Of a stretch of 16,109 bases of DNA, positions 7,905-14,998 are shown piece after piece. The stretch spans positions 1 to 16,109 of the forward strand of contig JAQVNJ010000136.1 of assembly GCA_028703175.1 (NCBI GenBank). The letters run 5' to 3'. The notes beneath the pieces were generated by a model, which was not told the origin of the DNA, searched no databases, and saw only the letters and a list, made by a program, of their open reading frames with translations. Position 1 is the stretch's first letter, and each line of letters opens with the position of its first letter. A program made the position numbers and the translations under genes. The stretch comes from JAAYCB01 sp012744395 (lineage in GTDB: Bacteria; Planctomycetota; Planctomycetia; Pirellulales; Thermoguttaceae).

Positions 7905-9926
7905 TCACTTCCTGCCCGACCACCGCAGCATCTGCGTTTCGAGGCTCAGGGGGTAGGAGATTTCGACATCGGCGATTTCGCCGTCGGCGCCGCGGACGGC
8001 GGTCAATTCGGGCATGACCATTGCCGTGTAAGCCGGCTGGTCGAGTTGCCTGTATCGCTCGATCACCTCGTCGCGGAGCTCCGGGTCGAGCCTGGTTCCG
8101 TAGCGAAGAAACAGCGATTCGGCCGCCTTGCGGTCGGCCTGCGACTTGATCCGCTGGATCTCGGCCAGCAGCCGCCCCGCGCCCTCGCGCCAGGCGCTGG
8201 GGCTGGCGACCACGTAATACGTCTTTCCATCGCGGCGTTTGACCTCGATGGCGTCTGAATTCTCCATCAGCCAATGGACGATTGTCTGGCGATTCCGCAT
8301 GTGGGCTTGTTCGATCCGGTCTCCTGCGGGGATCCGGCGAAGCTGCGCAAGCGCGTTCCGCGTGTAGCCTTCATAGGCCACCAACTCGAACTCCTCCAAG
8401 TCGCCCGCGGCCACCAGCCCGAGTTCGGCGAGCTTCGGATTGCCGATGAACCAGAGCGCCACCAGGTCGGCCCGCGCTTCTTCCAGTGGCGAGTAGTATT
8501 CGCCGATCGCCGCCACGGGGTCGACCTCGAGGCCTGCGGCGTTGCGGCCCGAGCCATGGCCGATCACCTCGTGCATGTTGACTTCCAGGTCGAGGACTCT
8601 GCTGGACCATTTGAGGGACCGCTGGAATTCCTCGTCGCTGTGACAGAACTCGCGGCGGGCCTGCCTCGAGGCGGCCCGGTCTTGCGCTTCCAGGACATTG
8701 CTGAGCGACACCGACTTGCTGCCGTAGTGTTCGCGGATATCGGCGGCGTTGGGCAGGTTGATCCCGATCGGGCCCACCGGACCGGCGTCTCCCGTGGCGA
8801 TGACGACCTCGATCGCCTTGGCTGAAATCCCCTTGACCTGCCGCTTGCGGAACTCCTCCGCATAGGGCATGTGGTCTTCGAACCAGCCGGCGCTGGCGGC
8901 GATCCTGGCGATCATTTCCATCTTCTTCGGATCGTTGAAATAGACCAGGCCTTCGTAGGCCCCTTTCTGGCCGCGGGCGTCGAGATAGACCTCGATGAAC
9001 CCGTTGATCGTGTCGACCGCCGAATCGTTGTCTTCCACCCAGGCGATGTTGTAGGCGCGGAAGTCGATCGGATTGCCCGTCCGGTAGTAATGGGCCAACA
9101 GGGCCAGCGCCCGGGCGGTCTGCGGCGTGGCCCAGGGGATGGCGTCTTCGAGGTGCCCGACGATCGCGCGGATCTGGCTGGCATAGAGGCCCGGCGGGAC
9201 GACGCCGTCGAAGCCCGCCCGCCAGACAAGCTCGCGGAGCTTGCCGTCGCGCCGCACGACGGTCGCATTCAGCGGGTAGCGCTCCTGGAAACCTTCCAGG
9301 TCCTTGACGGTAACGCCCGCATAGAAGCTGTTGCAGCTTTCCTGGAGGATGTCCTTGCCGTCGCCGGGGGCGCTGTTCGTGCAATGGGAATCGACGGCCG
9401 GATCGGCCAGGATCGGCCAAAGCCTTTCGATCAGCCGCGCGGTCGTCTCCCCCTTGCGCTTGGGCAACTTCGCGCCGTTGGACTCGGCCTTCTGGGCGGC
9501 CTTCAGAAACGATTCCTGGGAGGTGTTGAGAACGTTCTTCTGGCTGGTGATCGCGCTGTGGGGCCCATTGTTGATCCAGAAGAGCTTGGTGTAGCGGCGG
9601 ATCTCGGCCACTGTGCCGGCGTCGATGCCTTCGGCGTGCGTGTAGACTTCTTCGAGGAGGTCGCGGAGCAGCAGCGAATGCCTGTATTTCTGGTGGATGA
9701 AGATGTCGCGGCCGGCCAGGGCCGCCTGGCCGAGATGATAGACGAGCTTTTTTTGGGCCAGGGGCAGCGATTCGAAGCCATCGCAGTAGAGCTGCACGAC
9801 GGCCGCCTCGTCGACCCTCTCCAGCAGATAGGTCCGCTGCGGCTCGCCGCCGTGGCCGGCGGCCGCCAGAATCGCCAGAAGCAGGCTCGCCAGCAGGCAT
9901 CTCGTAGCGGGTTCCGGTCGGGGCAT
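7905..9926 (-). CDS. Exported dipeptidyl-peptidase III-like metallopeptidase (family M49)
   Basis: The 673-aa product carries the two hallmark zinc motifs of family M49: HEVIGH at 452-457 (HEXXGH, one residue longer than the usual HEXXH) and EEARAD at 482-487, matching the EExRA[ED] motif that supplies the third zinc ligand. Family members remove dipeptides from the N-terminus of short peptides. The N-terminus MPRPEPATRCLLASLLLAIL followed by AAAGHGG looks like a Sec signal peptide or membrane anchor. That is unusual, because well-studied DPP III enzymes are cytosolic; here the enzyme would work on peptides outside the cytoplasm. There is no lipobox. The length is near that of bacterial M49 enzymes plus a leader. 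The ATG has AAGGA 7 bases upstream (9938-9934). It begins 39 bp after the end of the histidine kinase gene, so the two are probably co-transcribed. Confidence 0.93.
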   Translation of the reverse strand: MPRPEPATRCLLASLLLAILAAAGHGGEPQRTYLLERVDEAAVVQLYCDGFESLPLAQKKLVYHLGQAALAGRDIFIHQKYRHSLLLRDLLEEVYTHAEGIDAGTVAEIRRYTKLFWINNGPHSAITSQKNVLNTSQESFLKAAQKAESNGAKLPKRKGETTARLIERLWPILADPAVDSHCTNSAPGDGKDILQESCNSFYAGVTVKDLEGFQERYPLNATVVRRDGKLRELVWRAGFDGVVPPGLYASQIRAIVGHLEDAIPWATPQTARALALLAHYYRTGNPIDFRAYNIAWVEDNDSAVDTINGFIEVYLDARGQKGAYEGLVYFNDPKKMEMIARIAASAGWFEDHMPYAEEFRKRQVKGISAKAIEVVIATGDAGPVGPIGINLPNAADIREHYGSKSVSLSNVLEAQDRAASRQARREFCHSDEEFQRSLKWSSRVLDLEVNMHEVIGHGSGRNAAGLEVDPVAAIGEYYSPLEEARADLVALWFIGNPKLAELGLVAAGDLEEFELVAYEGYTRNALAQLRRIPAGDRIEQAHMRNRQTIVHWLMENSDAIEVKRRDGKTYYVVASPSAWREGAGRLLAEIQRIKSQADRKAAESLFLRYGTRLDPELRDEVIERYRQLDQPAYTAMVMPELTAVRGADGEIADVEISYPLSLETQMLRWSGRK

Positions 9927-9965
9927 CGAGGAGTCCTTGTGAAAAATTGCGGGTTGGCGGTCAAA

Positions 9966-11144
9966 TCACTCCGCCCGCTCCGGCGGATCGGCCTGCGGCG
10001 CGCGGTTGGGAATCGTGAACAGGAATTCGCTGCCGCCGCCGGGTCGCGGTTCGACCCAGATCTTGCCGTCGAGGCGCTCGACAATCTTCTTGCAGGTGGC
10101 CAGCCCGAGGCCGGTGCCCGGGTATTCGCTCTCGCTGTGCAGGCGGTGAAACGCCTCGAAGACTCGCTGCCGCTGATCGGCGGGAATCCCGATGCCCTCG
10201 TCCTTGACGTGGAACAGCCACTCGGACTGGCGGAGTTCGGCGGAGAGCTCGACTCGAGGCGTCTTCTTCTCGGTATACTTCACGGCGTTGGCGATCAGGT
10301 TCTGGAAGAGTTGCACCATTTCCATGTAGGTTCCGAACACGGTCGGCAGCCTGTCCAGGCGAACCTCTGCGCCGGCTTCGCGGATGACCAGTTGGAGGTT
10401 GGCCAGAGCGGTGCGGGCCGCGCGATTGCAGTCGATCGGCTCGAGCGGCTTGTTGAACGCCCCGACGCGGGAATGGGCCAACAGGTCTTCGATCAGTTCC
10501 TGCATCTGCTTGGCGCTGGAGACGATGAAGCCGTAGAGTTCTCCGGTCTCGGATTCGGGGCAGGTGCGGCAGTGTTTCTCCAGCAGTTGGCAGGCGGTCA
10601 GAATCCGCCGCAGGGGAGCGTGCATGTCGTGGGAGGCCACGGCGGCGAACTGCTCGAGGTCCTTGTTGGACCGTTCGAGTTCGGCCATCGTCTTCCGCGC
10701 CTGGTCCTCGGCGCGTTTTCGGCCGCTCACGTCCCAGTAAAGCCCCTGGACGCCGACCGCTCGGCCCAGATGGTCGCGGACGAGGAATTTCAGGACCTCG
10801 ACGTAAATCACCTCGCCCCGGGCCTGGTGCTCTTCGATGTCGCGGAAGACTTCGCCCGTCTCGATCACCCGCCGGTCGTCGGCAGCGTATTTTCGGGCCT
10901 CTTCGAGGGGAAAGATGTCGAAGACGGTCTTGCCGAGGAGCTCTTCCAGCGGGCGGCCGACGTCCTTCAAATACGCCGAGTTGCCAAACGTCAATCGGCC
11001 CTTCAGGTCGACCCGGTACATGCAGATGGGAATGTGCTCGACGAGCGAGAGATACAGGGCTTCCGCGTCTTGAAGCGCCGCGGCGATCGCGCTTCCCGCT
11101 GGGCTGGCGCTCGGATCGGCTCGGCCCATCAGGTGGTCCATCAT
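9966..11144 (-). CDS. Soluble PAS-domain sensor histidine kinase
   Basis: The 392-aa protein has a PAS domain at about 28-140, a short helix, a HisKA dimerisation domain with phospho-acceptor His172 in ASHDMHAPLRR, and an HATPase domain: N box QNLIANAVKY at 281-290, G1 box DEGIGI at 315-320, F box about 329-334, G2 box GTGLGLA at 343-349. All catalytic motifs look intact. No membrane segment or signal peptide is seen, so it should sense a cytosolic or membrane-permeable signal through PAS. No response regulator lies in the window, so it is an orphan here. The start is taken as the ATG at 11144 because AAGGGGAG (11161-11154) sits 9 bases upstream. The frame is open to 11357, but the extra residues are Arg-rich, lack a ribosome site and would cross the promoter region. 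The stop is 39 bp before the peptidase gene. Confidence 0.93.
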   Translation of the reverse strand: MMDHLMGRADPSASPAGSAIAAALQDAEALYLSLVEHIPICMYRVDLKGRLTFGNSAYLKDVGRPLEELLGKTVFDIFPLEEARKYAADDRRVIETGEVFRDIEEHQARGEVIYVEVLKFLVRDHLGRAVGVQGLYWDVSGRKRAEDQARKTMAELERSNKDLEQFAAVASHDMHAPLRRILTACQLLEKHCRTCPESETGELYGFIVSSAKQMQELIEDLLAHSRVGAFNKPLEPIDCNRAARTALANLQLVIREAGAEVRLDRLPTVFGTYMEMVQLFQNLIANAVKYTEKKTPRVELSAELRQSEWLFHVKDEGIGIPADQRQRVFEAFHRLHSESEYPGTGLGLATCKKIVERLDGKIWVEPRPGGGSEFLFTIPNRAPQADPPERAE

Positions 11145-11271
11145 GATCGAAGGCTCCCCTTGCATTCTGTCCGGCCGCGTGGTGAGATCGCGGCAAATCG
11201 TGCCCGCTGCTCGTTGGCAATCCCTCTGCCCGCGCTCGCCGCGCTCGAAAAGGGGGTAGCAAGTAACCGGG

Positions 11272-11300
11272 ATTGTCGACCGGCTGGAATGGCGCGTCAA
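11272..11300 (-). promoter_or_regulatory. Candidate promoter for the histidine kinase gene
   Basis: On the minus strand TTGACG (11300-11295, 5 of 6) is followed after 17 bases by GACAAT (11277-11272, 4 of 6). It would give a leader of about 120 bases. It points away from the plus-strand promoter at 11321. Confidence 0.3.
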
Positions 11301-11305
11301 CCCAT

Positions 11306-11333
11306 CGGCGCAAGACTTTCTTGACTTGCGCCG
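11306..11333. promoter_or_regulatory. Inverted repeat overlapping a -35 box, candidate operator
   Basis: CGGCGCAAG (11306-11314) and CTTGCGCCG (11325-11333) are a perfect 9-bp inverted repeat with a 10-bp spacer, so the half-sites lie about two helical turns apart. The right arm overlaps the TTGACT -35 box at 11321-11326, and the site lies between two divergent genes. That is where a dimeric regulator would bind; the regulator is unknown. As RNA it could also form a hairpin, but it sits upstream of both predicted transcripts. Confidence 0.4.
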
Positions 11334-11350
11334 GGTCAAGCCCTCATAAT
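11321..11350 (+). promoter_or_regulatory. Sigma70-like promoter for the Gfo/Idh/MocA oxidoreductase gene
   Basis: TTGACT (11321-11326, 5 of 6) and CATAAT (11345-11350, 5 of 6) are separated by 18 bases. Transcription would start near 11357, at the left edge of the inserted repeat element, giving a leader of about 200 bases that contains the whole element. A second CATAAT copy at 11465-11470, produced by the flanking duplication, has no matching -35. Confidence 0.5.
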
Positions 11351-11475
11351 CGAGCAAGGTTCAAGGTTCAATTCCCAATGACCATACGGGCAAGACTGGG
11401 CCAGTGATCGGGAGCACCGAACTGGCGGAACGTGGATTTTGAACCTTGGATTTTGAACCTTGCCCATAATCGAGC
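11345..11475. mobile_element. MITE-like insertion with inverted ends and an 11-bp flanking direct repeat
   Basis: CATAATCGAGC occurs at 11345-11355 and again at 11465-11475, consistent with a target-site duplication of 10-11 bp. Between them lies an element of about 108 bp (11355-11462). It opens with CAAGGTTCAAGGTTCAATT and closes with two copies of TTGAACCTTG-type sequence, so the ends are inverted. The right end is longer by a 14-bp period (GGATTTTGAACCTT). The middle forms a nested hairpin: GCCAGT (11400-11405) with ACTGGC (11421-11426), and TCGG (11408-11411) with CCGA (11417-11420) around a 5-base loop. It has no coding capacity. A diverged relative lies at 14879-14984. The exact edges are uncertain by a few bases. 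Confidence 0.6.
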
Positions 11476-11553
11476 CATTCGCTCGGGCTCGCACCAGGGA
11501 GCTGTTGCCCTGGCAGGGAAATCCTTAGCGCGCATCCGAAGGGAGAACCGATC

Positions 11554-12918
11554 ATGTCGCGTCTGAATCGCCGGCAGTTTTTTGAGGCCTCGAAGACCGC
11601 CCTGCCCGCCACCGCCGTGGGGCTGACGATCCTGGCCAACGCCCGGTCGGCCCGGGCTTACGCGGCCAACGAGAAGGTCACGCTCGCCAGTGTCGGCGTC
11701 CGCGGCCGGGGGTCCGATCTGGCCCGCGGTTTCCTCGAACGGGGCGACTGCGAGATCGCCTACATCTGCGATGTGGACTCGACGCAATTCGCCAAGGCCG
11801 ACCGGATCGCGCCGCTCCAGGGCGGCAAGAAGCCCAAATGCGTCCAGGATTTCCGCCAGGCCCTCGAAGACAAGTCCGTGCAGGCGATCGTCAGCGCCAC
11901 TCCCGACCACTGGCACGCCCTGTCGGCCGTCTGGGGCTGCCAGGCCGGCAAGGACGTGTATGTCGAGAAACCGGCGACCCACAGTTGCTGGGAGGGCAAG
12001 AAAATGGTCGAAGCGGCGCGAAAATACGACCGCGTCGTCCAGATCGGCACGCAGAACCGCAGCGCGCCGTACAACCAGGCCGCCAGAAAGTACATCGAAG
12101 ACGGGCGGCTCGGCGAGGTCCACATGTGCCGCATCTACAACCAGAAGAATTGGGCCAATCGGCCCGTCGCCCCCGACGGCGACCCGCCCGCCGGACTGGA
12201 CTGGGACATGTGGAACGGTCCGGCTCCCCAGGCCGCCTACAACACGAATTATCACCGCTACTGGAATCACATTTGGCGTTACTCCGGCGGCGACATCGCC
12301 AACGACGCCAGCCACCAGATCGACCTGGCCCGGTGGCTCTGCGGCGTGACCCATCCGCAGACCGCCTACTCGACCGGCGGGCGCTACGCCAGCCAGGGCG
12401 CGGCCGAGACCCCGGATACCCAAGTCGCCGTCTGGCAGTTCGAGCGGCTTGTGATGACCTTCGAACTGACTCTTTATACCCCATACATGCTCAAGACCGA
12501 TCCGGAAGTAAGAAACAGCGACATGTTTCCTCTCTGGCCGCAGAACGCCACGCGGATCGAACTGTTCGGCACCAAGGGGTTGATGGTCGTCGGCCGCCAC
12601 GGTGGCGGCTGGCAGGTTTTTGACCGGACAAAGAGCCGCCAGCCGGTCGTCAAGGACCAGATGTACGGCCGGTTCCCCGACGTAGACCACAAGGAAGACT
12701 TCATCCAGTGCGTCCGCAACCGCAAGAGGCCCAGTGCCGACGTCCTGGAGGGTCACTTGAGCGCTTTGCTGATCCACTATGCCAACATCAGCTACCGGCT
12801 CGGCGGCCAGAAGCTCCAGATCGATCCGGCCAGCGAGGAGATCGAGGGCAACCCCGAGGCGATGGGGCTCTTCAAACGGACTTACCGGAAGCCCTACGCG
12901 ATCCCCGAGGAGGTCTGA
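11554..12918 (+). CDS. Tat-exported Gfo/Idh/MocA-family NAD(P)-dependent oxidoreductase
   Basis: The 454-aa protein begins with a twin-arginine signal (Arg6-Arg7 in NRRQFFE, then a hydrophobic stretch to about residue 30 and an ARA/AYA cleavage region), so it should be folded with its cofactor and then exported. The Rossmann domain starts at about residue 41, with the glycine-rich GVRGRGSDLARGF at 48-60. It has the family EKP motif (138-140, Lys139 catalytic) and the C-terminal-domain signature GGDIANDASHQIDLARWL (245-262), with His254 and Asp257 near the active site. These enzymes oxidise or reduce sugars, inositols and related polyols; the substrate cannot be read from sequence. Exported Gfo/Idh/MocA proteins are abundant in planctomycetes (general knowledge). 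The ATG has AAGGGAG (11539-11545) 8 bases upstream. Expression probably starts at the promoter at 11321-11350. Confidence 0.95.
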   Translation: MSRLNRRQFFEASKTALPATAVGLTILANARSARAYAANEKVTLASVGVRGRGSDLARGFLERGDCEIAYICDVDSTQFAKADRIAPLQGGKKPKCVQDFRQALEDKSVQAIVSATPDHWHALSAVWGCQAGKDVYVEKPATHSCWEGKKMVEAARKYDRVVQIGTQNRSAPYNQAARKYIEDGRLGEVHMCRIYNQKNWANRPVAPDGDPPAGLDWDMWNGPAPQAAYNTNYHRYWNHIWRYSGGDIANDASHQIDLARWLCGVTHPQTAYSTGGRYASQGAAETPDTQVAVWQFERLVMTFELTLYTPYMLKTDPEVRNSDMFPLWPQNATRIELFGTKGLMVVGRHGGGWQVFDRTKSRQPVVKDQMYGRFPDVDHKEDFIQCVRNRKRPSADVLEGHLSALLIHYANISYRLGGQKLQIDPASEEIEGNPEAMGLFKRTYRKPYAIPEEV

Positions 12919-12979
12919 GCCGCCGAGCGGCAGCGGCGCGAAGAATCTTGCACGGCCGCGGCGGAATTGCATGGGCGAG

Positions 12980-13029
12980 AGGTCGCCCGCGCCAAGCGCT
13001 GCCCCCCCGGGCAGGCCCGCGGGCGACCT
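12980..13029. terminator. Long stem-loop between the oxidoreductase and toroid-protein genes, possible terminator
   Basis: AGGTCGCCCGCG (12980-12991) and CGCGGGCGACCT (13018-13029) are a perfect 12-bp inverted repeat. Inside it CTGCCC (12999-13004) pairs with GGGCAG (13009-13014) around four C. It lies 62 bases after the oxidoreductase stop. There is no T run on either strand, so it may terminate poorly or mainly protect the mRNA end. Confidence 0.45.
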
Positions 13030-13034
13030 ATAAT
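13029..13034 (+). promoter_or_regulatory. Perfect -10-like box before the toroid-protein gene
   Basis: TATAAT at 13029-13034 shares its first base with the end of the stem-loop at 12980-13029 and lies 70 bases before the GTG start. No -35 match is found at normal spacing (the sequence there is CCCGGG), so this may be chance or an activator-dependent promoter. Confidence 0.25.
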
Positions 13035-13103
13035 TGCAGGCACCCCCGAAGCGGCGCCCTCACGTCCCTGTTGAAACCGCCAACGCGAAAAAAGACGCCT
13101 TAA

Positions 13104-14738
13104 GTGCCGGATTCCTCCGCGAACTGCCAGAGACGGGCGGAAACCGCCCCCGACGCGCGTCGGCCGGAAGTGGACCGTTCCACATCCGCGGCCTGCGGGG
13201 GGGGACCTGCGCTGGGCGCACCGCCCCTGGAATCCGAAGAACCCTCCCAGGCGGCCGGAATTCCGCCGCCCTGTCCGCCCCGGCTGAGGGAGAATCGCCC
13301 GCCTCCGATCGCCACGGCGGCGGGCGACGCGGCGGGCGATTCCGACCGCAGACGAAGCCTTGTCAGCTTCCTTGTCAGTGCCCTGCTGCACGCCGGCTGC
13401 CTGATCCTCCTGGCGTTGACCGTGTTCTCCGTCCGGCCGGGACCCGGCTCGGCTCGCTGGCTGGTCCTCCGGGCAGTGGCCGATGGACCCGATCTGACGA
13501 CCGAGCCGCTGGTGAGCATCGCGCGGGTCGATCCCGGGCTCCGCAAACCCGACGCCCAACTCGCACCGCTGCCGGCGGAGATTCCCGACGTCCGCCCGTT
13601 CTACGAGGTTGCCAAAGGAAAGAAGGCCCCCTTCCAGTTCGGCCCCAGTCCTCTCCGCTTGGAAGACTGGGGGCAGCCGGTCGGCGGGGCATCGGGAGGC
13701 AGGTTGGAGGGGCGCAACGCCGAGGCCCGCGCGCGTCTGGCGGGCGACGGCGGCACCGACGCCAGCGAGGCCGCCGTCGAACGCGGCTTGTGGTGGCTCG
13801 CCGCCCACCAGCGCAAAGACGGGAGCTGGAGCTTCGATCACCGCGAAGGGCTCTGCCGCGGGCTCTGCCGGAATCCGGGGTCGAACACCAGTTCCACCGC
13901 AGCCACCGCCCTGGCGCTGGCCCCCTTTCTCGGCGCCGGGTACACGCACCAGAATGGCCAGCATCGCCAGACCGTCGAGCGGGGCCTGTATCACCTGCGG
14001 ACGCGGGCAATCGTCACCGCCAACGGAATCGATTTGCAGGAAGGCACGATGTATGCCCAGGGACTGGCTGCGATCGTGCTCTCCGAAGCCTACGCGATGA
14101 CCGGCGATCAGTCGCTCAAGGAGCTCGCCCAAGGCTCGCTCGACTTTATCGAGTATGCCCAGGACCCGAAGGGAGGCGGCTGGCGCTACAATCCCGGCCA
14201 GCCCGGCGACACCACCGTCACCGGGTGGCAGCTGATGGCGCTGAAGAGCGGGCAGATGGCCGGATTGCACGTCAAGTCGCCCACCGTGCTGCTTGTCAAT
14301 CGCTTCCTCGACAGCGTCGAGAGCGAAGGGGGCGCCCGCTACGGCTACCTCGACCGGACCGCCCGACTCTCCACCACCGCGATCGGACTGTTGTGCCGAA
14401 TGTATCTCGGTTGGCCGCAGAGCCATGCCGGGCTCCAGGCGGGCATTCGCTACCTGGATCAGTCCGGCCCTTCGCCCGACGATATGTACTACAACTACTA
14501 CGCGACCCAGGTGCTGCACCACTGGCAGGGTTCGGAATGGAAACGCTGGAACGATCGGATGCGCGACGCCCTGGTCGCCGCCCAGGCCAGCCAGGGACAC
14601 GAGGCGGGGAGTTGGCATTTCGACCACAAGCACGCCAAGGAGGGGGGCCGGCTCTACAACACCGCGCTGGCGATCATGATCCTTGAGGTCTACTACCGCT
14701 ACCTGCCGCTGTACCGCGAGAGTTGGCAGCCGGAATAG
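13104..14738 (+). CDS. Membrane-anchored protein with a squalene-cyclase/prenyltransferase-like alpha-alpha toroid domain
   Basis: The 544-aa product has a Pro-rich, probably disordered N-terminus (1-80), three Arg at 82-84, one membrane helix at about 87-109, a linker to about 215, and a repeat domain from about 220 to 540. That domain has the helix-rich pattern and Gly-Trp turn motifs (KDGSW 238-242, GGGWRY 357-362, GSWHFD 502-507) of the terpenoid cyclase/prenyltransferase fold. The positive residues before the helix suggest that the toroid domain faces the periplasm. The DxDD acid motif of squalene-hopene cyclases is absent, so cyclase activity is unlikely and a binding or structural role is more plausible. 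The start is GTG, directly after an in-frame TAA (13101-13103), with no clear ribosome site; the next in-frame GTG is at 13170. The start is therefore the least certain part. Confidence 0.88.
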   Translation: MPDSSANCQRRAETAPDARRPEVDRSTSAACGGGPALGAPPLESEEPSQAAGIPPPCPPRLRENRPPPIATAAGDAAGDSDRRRSLVSFLVSALLHAGCLILLALTVFSVRPGPGSARWLVLRAVADGPDLTTEPLVSIARVDPGLRKPDAQLAPLPAEIPDVRPFYEVAKGKKAPFQFGPSPLRLEDWGQPVGGASGGRLEGRNAEARARLAGDGGTDASEAAVERGLWWLAAHQRKDGSWSFDHREGLCRGLCRNPGSNTSSTAATALALAPFLGAGYTHQNGQHRQTVERGLYHLRTRAIVTANGIDLQEGTMYAQGLAAIVLSEAYAMTGDQSLKELAQGSLDFIEYAQDPKGGGWRYNPGQPGDTTVTGWQLMALKSGQMAGLHVKSPTVLLVNRFLDSVESEGGARYGYLDRTARLSTTAIGLLCRMYLGWPQSHAGLQAGIRYLDQSGPSPDDMYYNYYATQVLHHWQGSEWKRWNDRMRDALVAAQASQGHEAGSWHFDHKHAKEGGRLYNTALAIMILEVYYRYLPLYRESWQPE

Positions 14739-14743
14739 CCGGC
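14729..14743 (+). terminator. Short hairpin spanning the toroid-protein stop codon
   Basis: GCCGG (14729-14733) pairs with CCGGC (14739-14743) around a loop that includes the TAG stop, followed by TCTTCC. The stem is short, so this is only a weak terminator candidate. Confidence 0.25.
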
Positions 14744-14780
14744 TCTTCCAGCTGTGAGTGCGAAGTCCGGAATACTCCGC

Positions 14781-14820
14781 CCCTTTGGAGTGCGGCGACT
14801 GGTCGCCGCGCTCCAAAGGG
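14781..14820. repeat. Near-perfect 40-bp palindrome
   Basis: Arms 14781-14799 (CCCTTTGGAGTGCGGCGAC) and 14802-14820 pair over 19 positions with a single T-C difference that becomes a G-U wobble in RNA, around a 2-base centre. It lies 42 bases after the toroid-protein stop. There is no T run. It may be a REP-like dispersed repeat or a strong mRNA-end hairpin; similarity elsewhere in the genome cannot be judged from this window. Confidence 0.85.
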
Positions 14821-14823
14821 AGG

Positions 14824-14852
14824 CGCAAACCTTTGTGCTGAAAAAGGTTGCG
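14824..14852. repeat. Second inverted repeat next to the palindrome
   Basis: CGCAAACCTTT (14824-14834) pairs with AAAGGTTGCG (14843-14852), with one bulged A and an 8-base loop. It starts 4 bases after the 40-bp palindrome and is followed by TAAAAAAG, so the two may belong to one composite repeat. Confidence 0.5.
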
Positions 14853-14878
14853 TAAAAAAGCTCTGCGTCCTCTCTGGA

Positions 14879-14984
14879 CAAGGTTCAAGGCACAATTTTC
14901 CAAGGGCCAGGCGTGGGCCACGCAGGGCCTTTGCCTGGGACCACCGGAGATTGGCTTGGGAACCGTGAACCCTGGATTTTCAAC
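14879..14984. repeat. Diverged second copy of the CAAGGTTCA-ended element
   Basis: The left end CAAGGTTCAAGGCACAATT matches the left end of the element at 11355 at 17 of 19 bases. The right end GAACCCTGGATTTTCAAC (14967-14984) matches the right end of that element (11441-11458) at 16 of 18. The length (about 106 bp) is almost the same. The middle is not clearly similar but again contains inverted repeats: CCAGGC (14907-14912) with GCCTGG (14933-14938), and GCGTGG with CCACGC at 14911-14923. No flanking direct repeat is recognisable, as expected for an older copy. Confidence 0.5.
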
Positions 14985-14998
14985 GGGTGCCCCGTTTT
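14982..14998 (+). terminator. Hairpin with short T run, candidate terminator
   Basis: AACGGG (14982-14987) and CCCGTT (14991-14996) pair around TGC and run into TT, making four T at 14995-14998. It sits about 245 bases after the toroid-protein stop and 120 bases before the lipoprotein gene. The T run is short, so confidence is low. Confidence 0.3.

Noticed and set aside
8871..11324. 817-codon plus-strand frame opposite the peptidase and kinase
   Set aside because: Codon-aligned antisense of two well-defined genes, continuing through the short gap between them.
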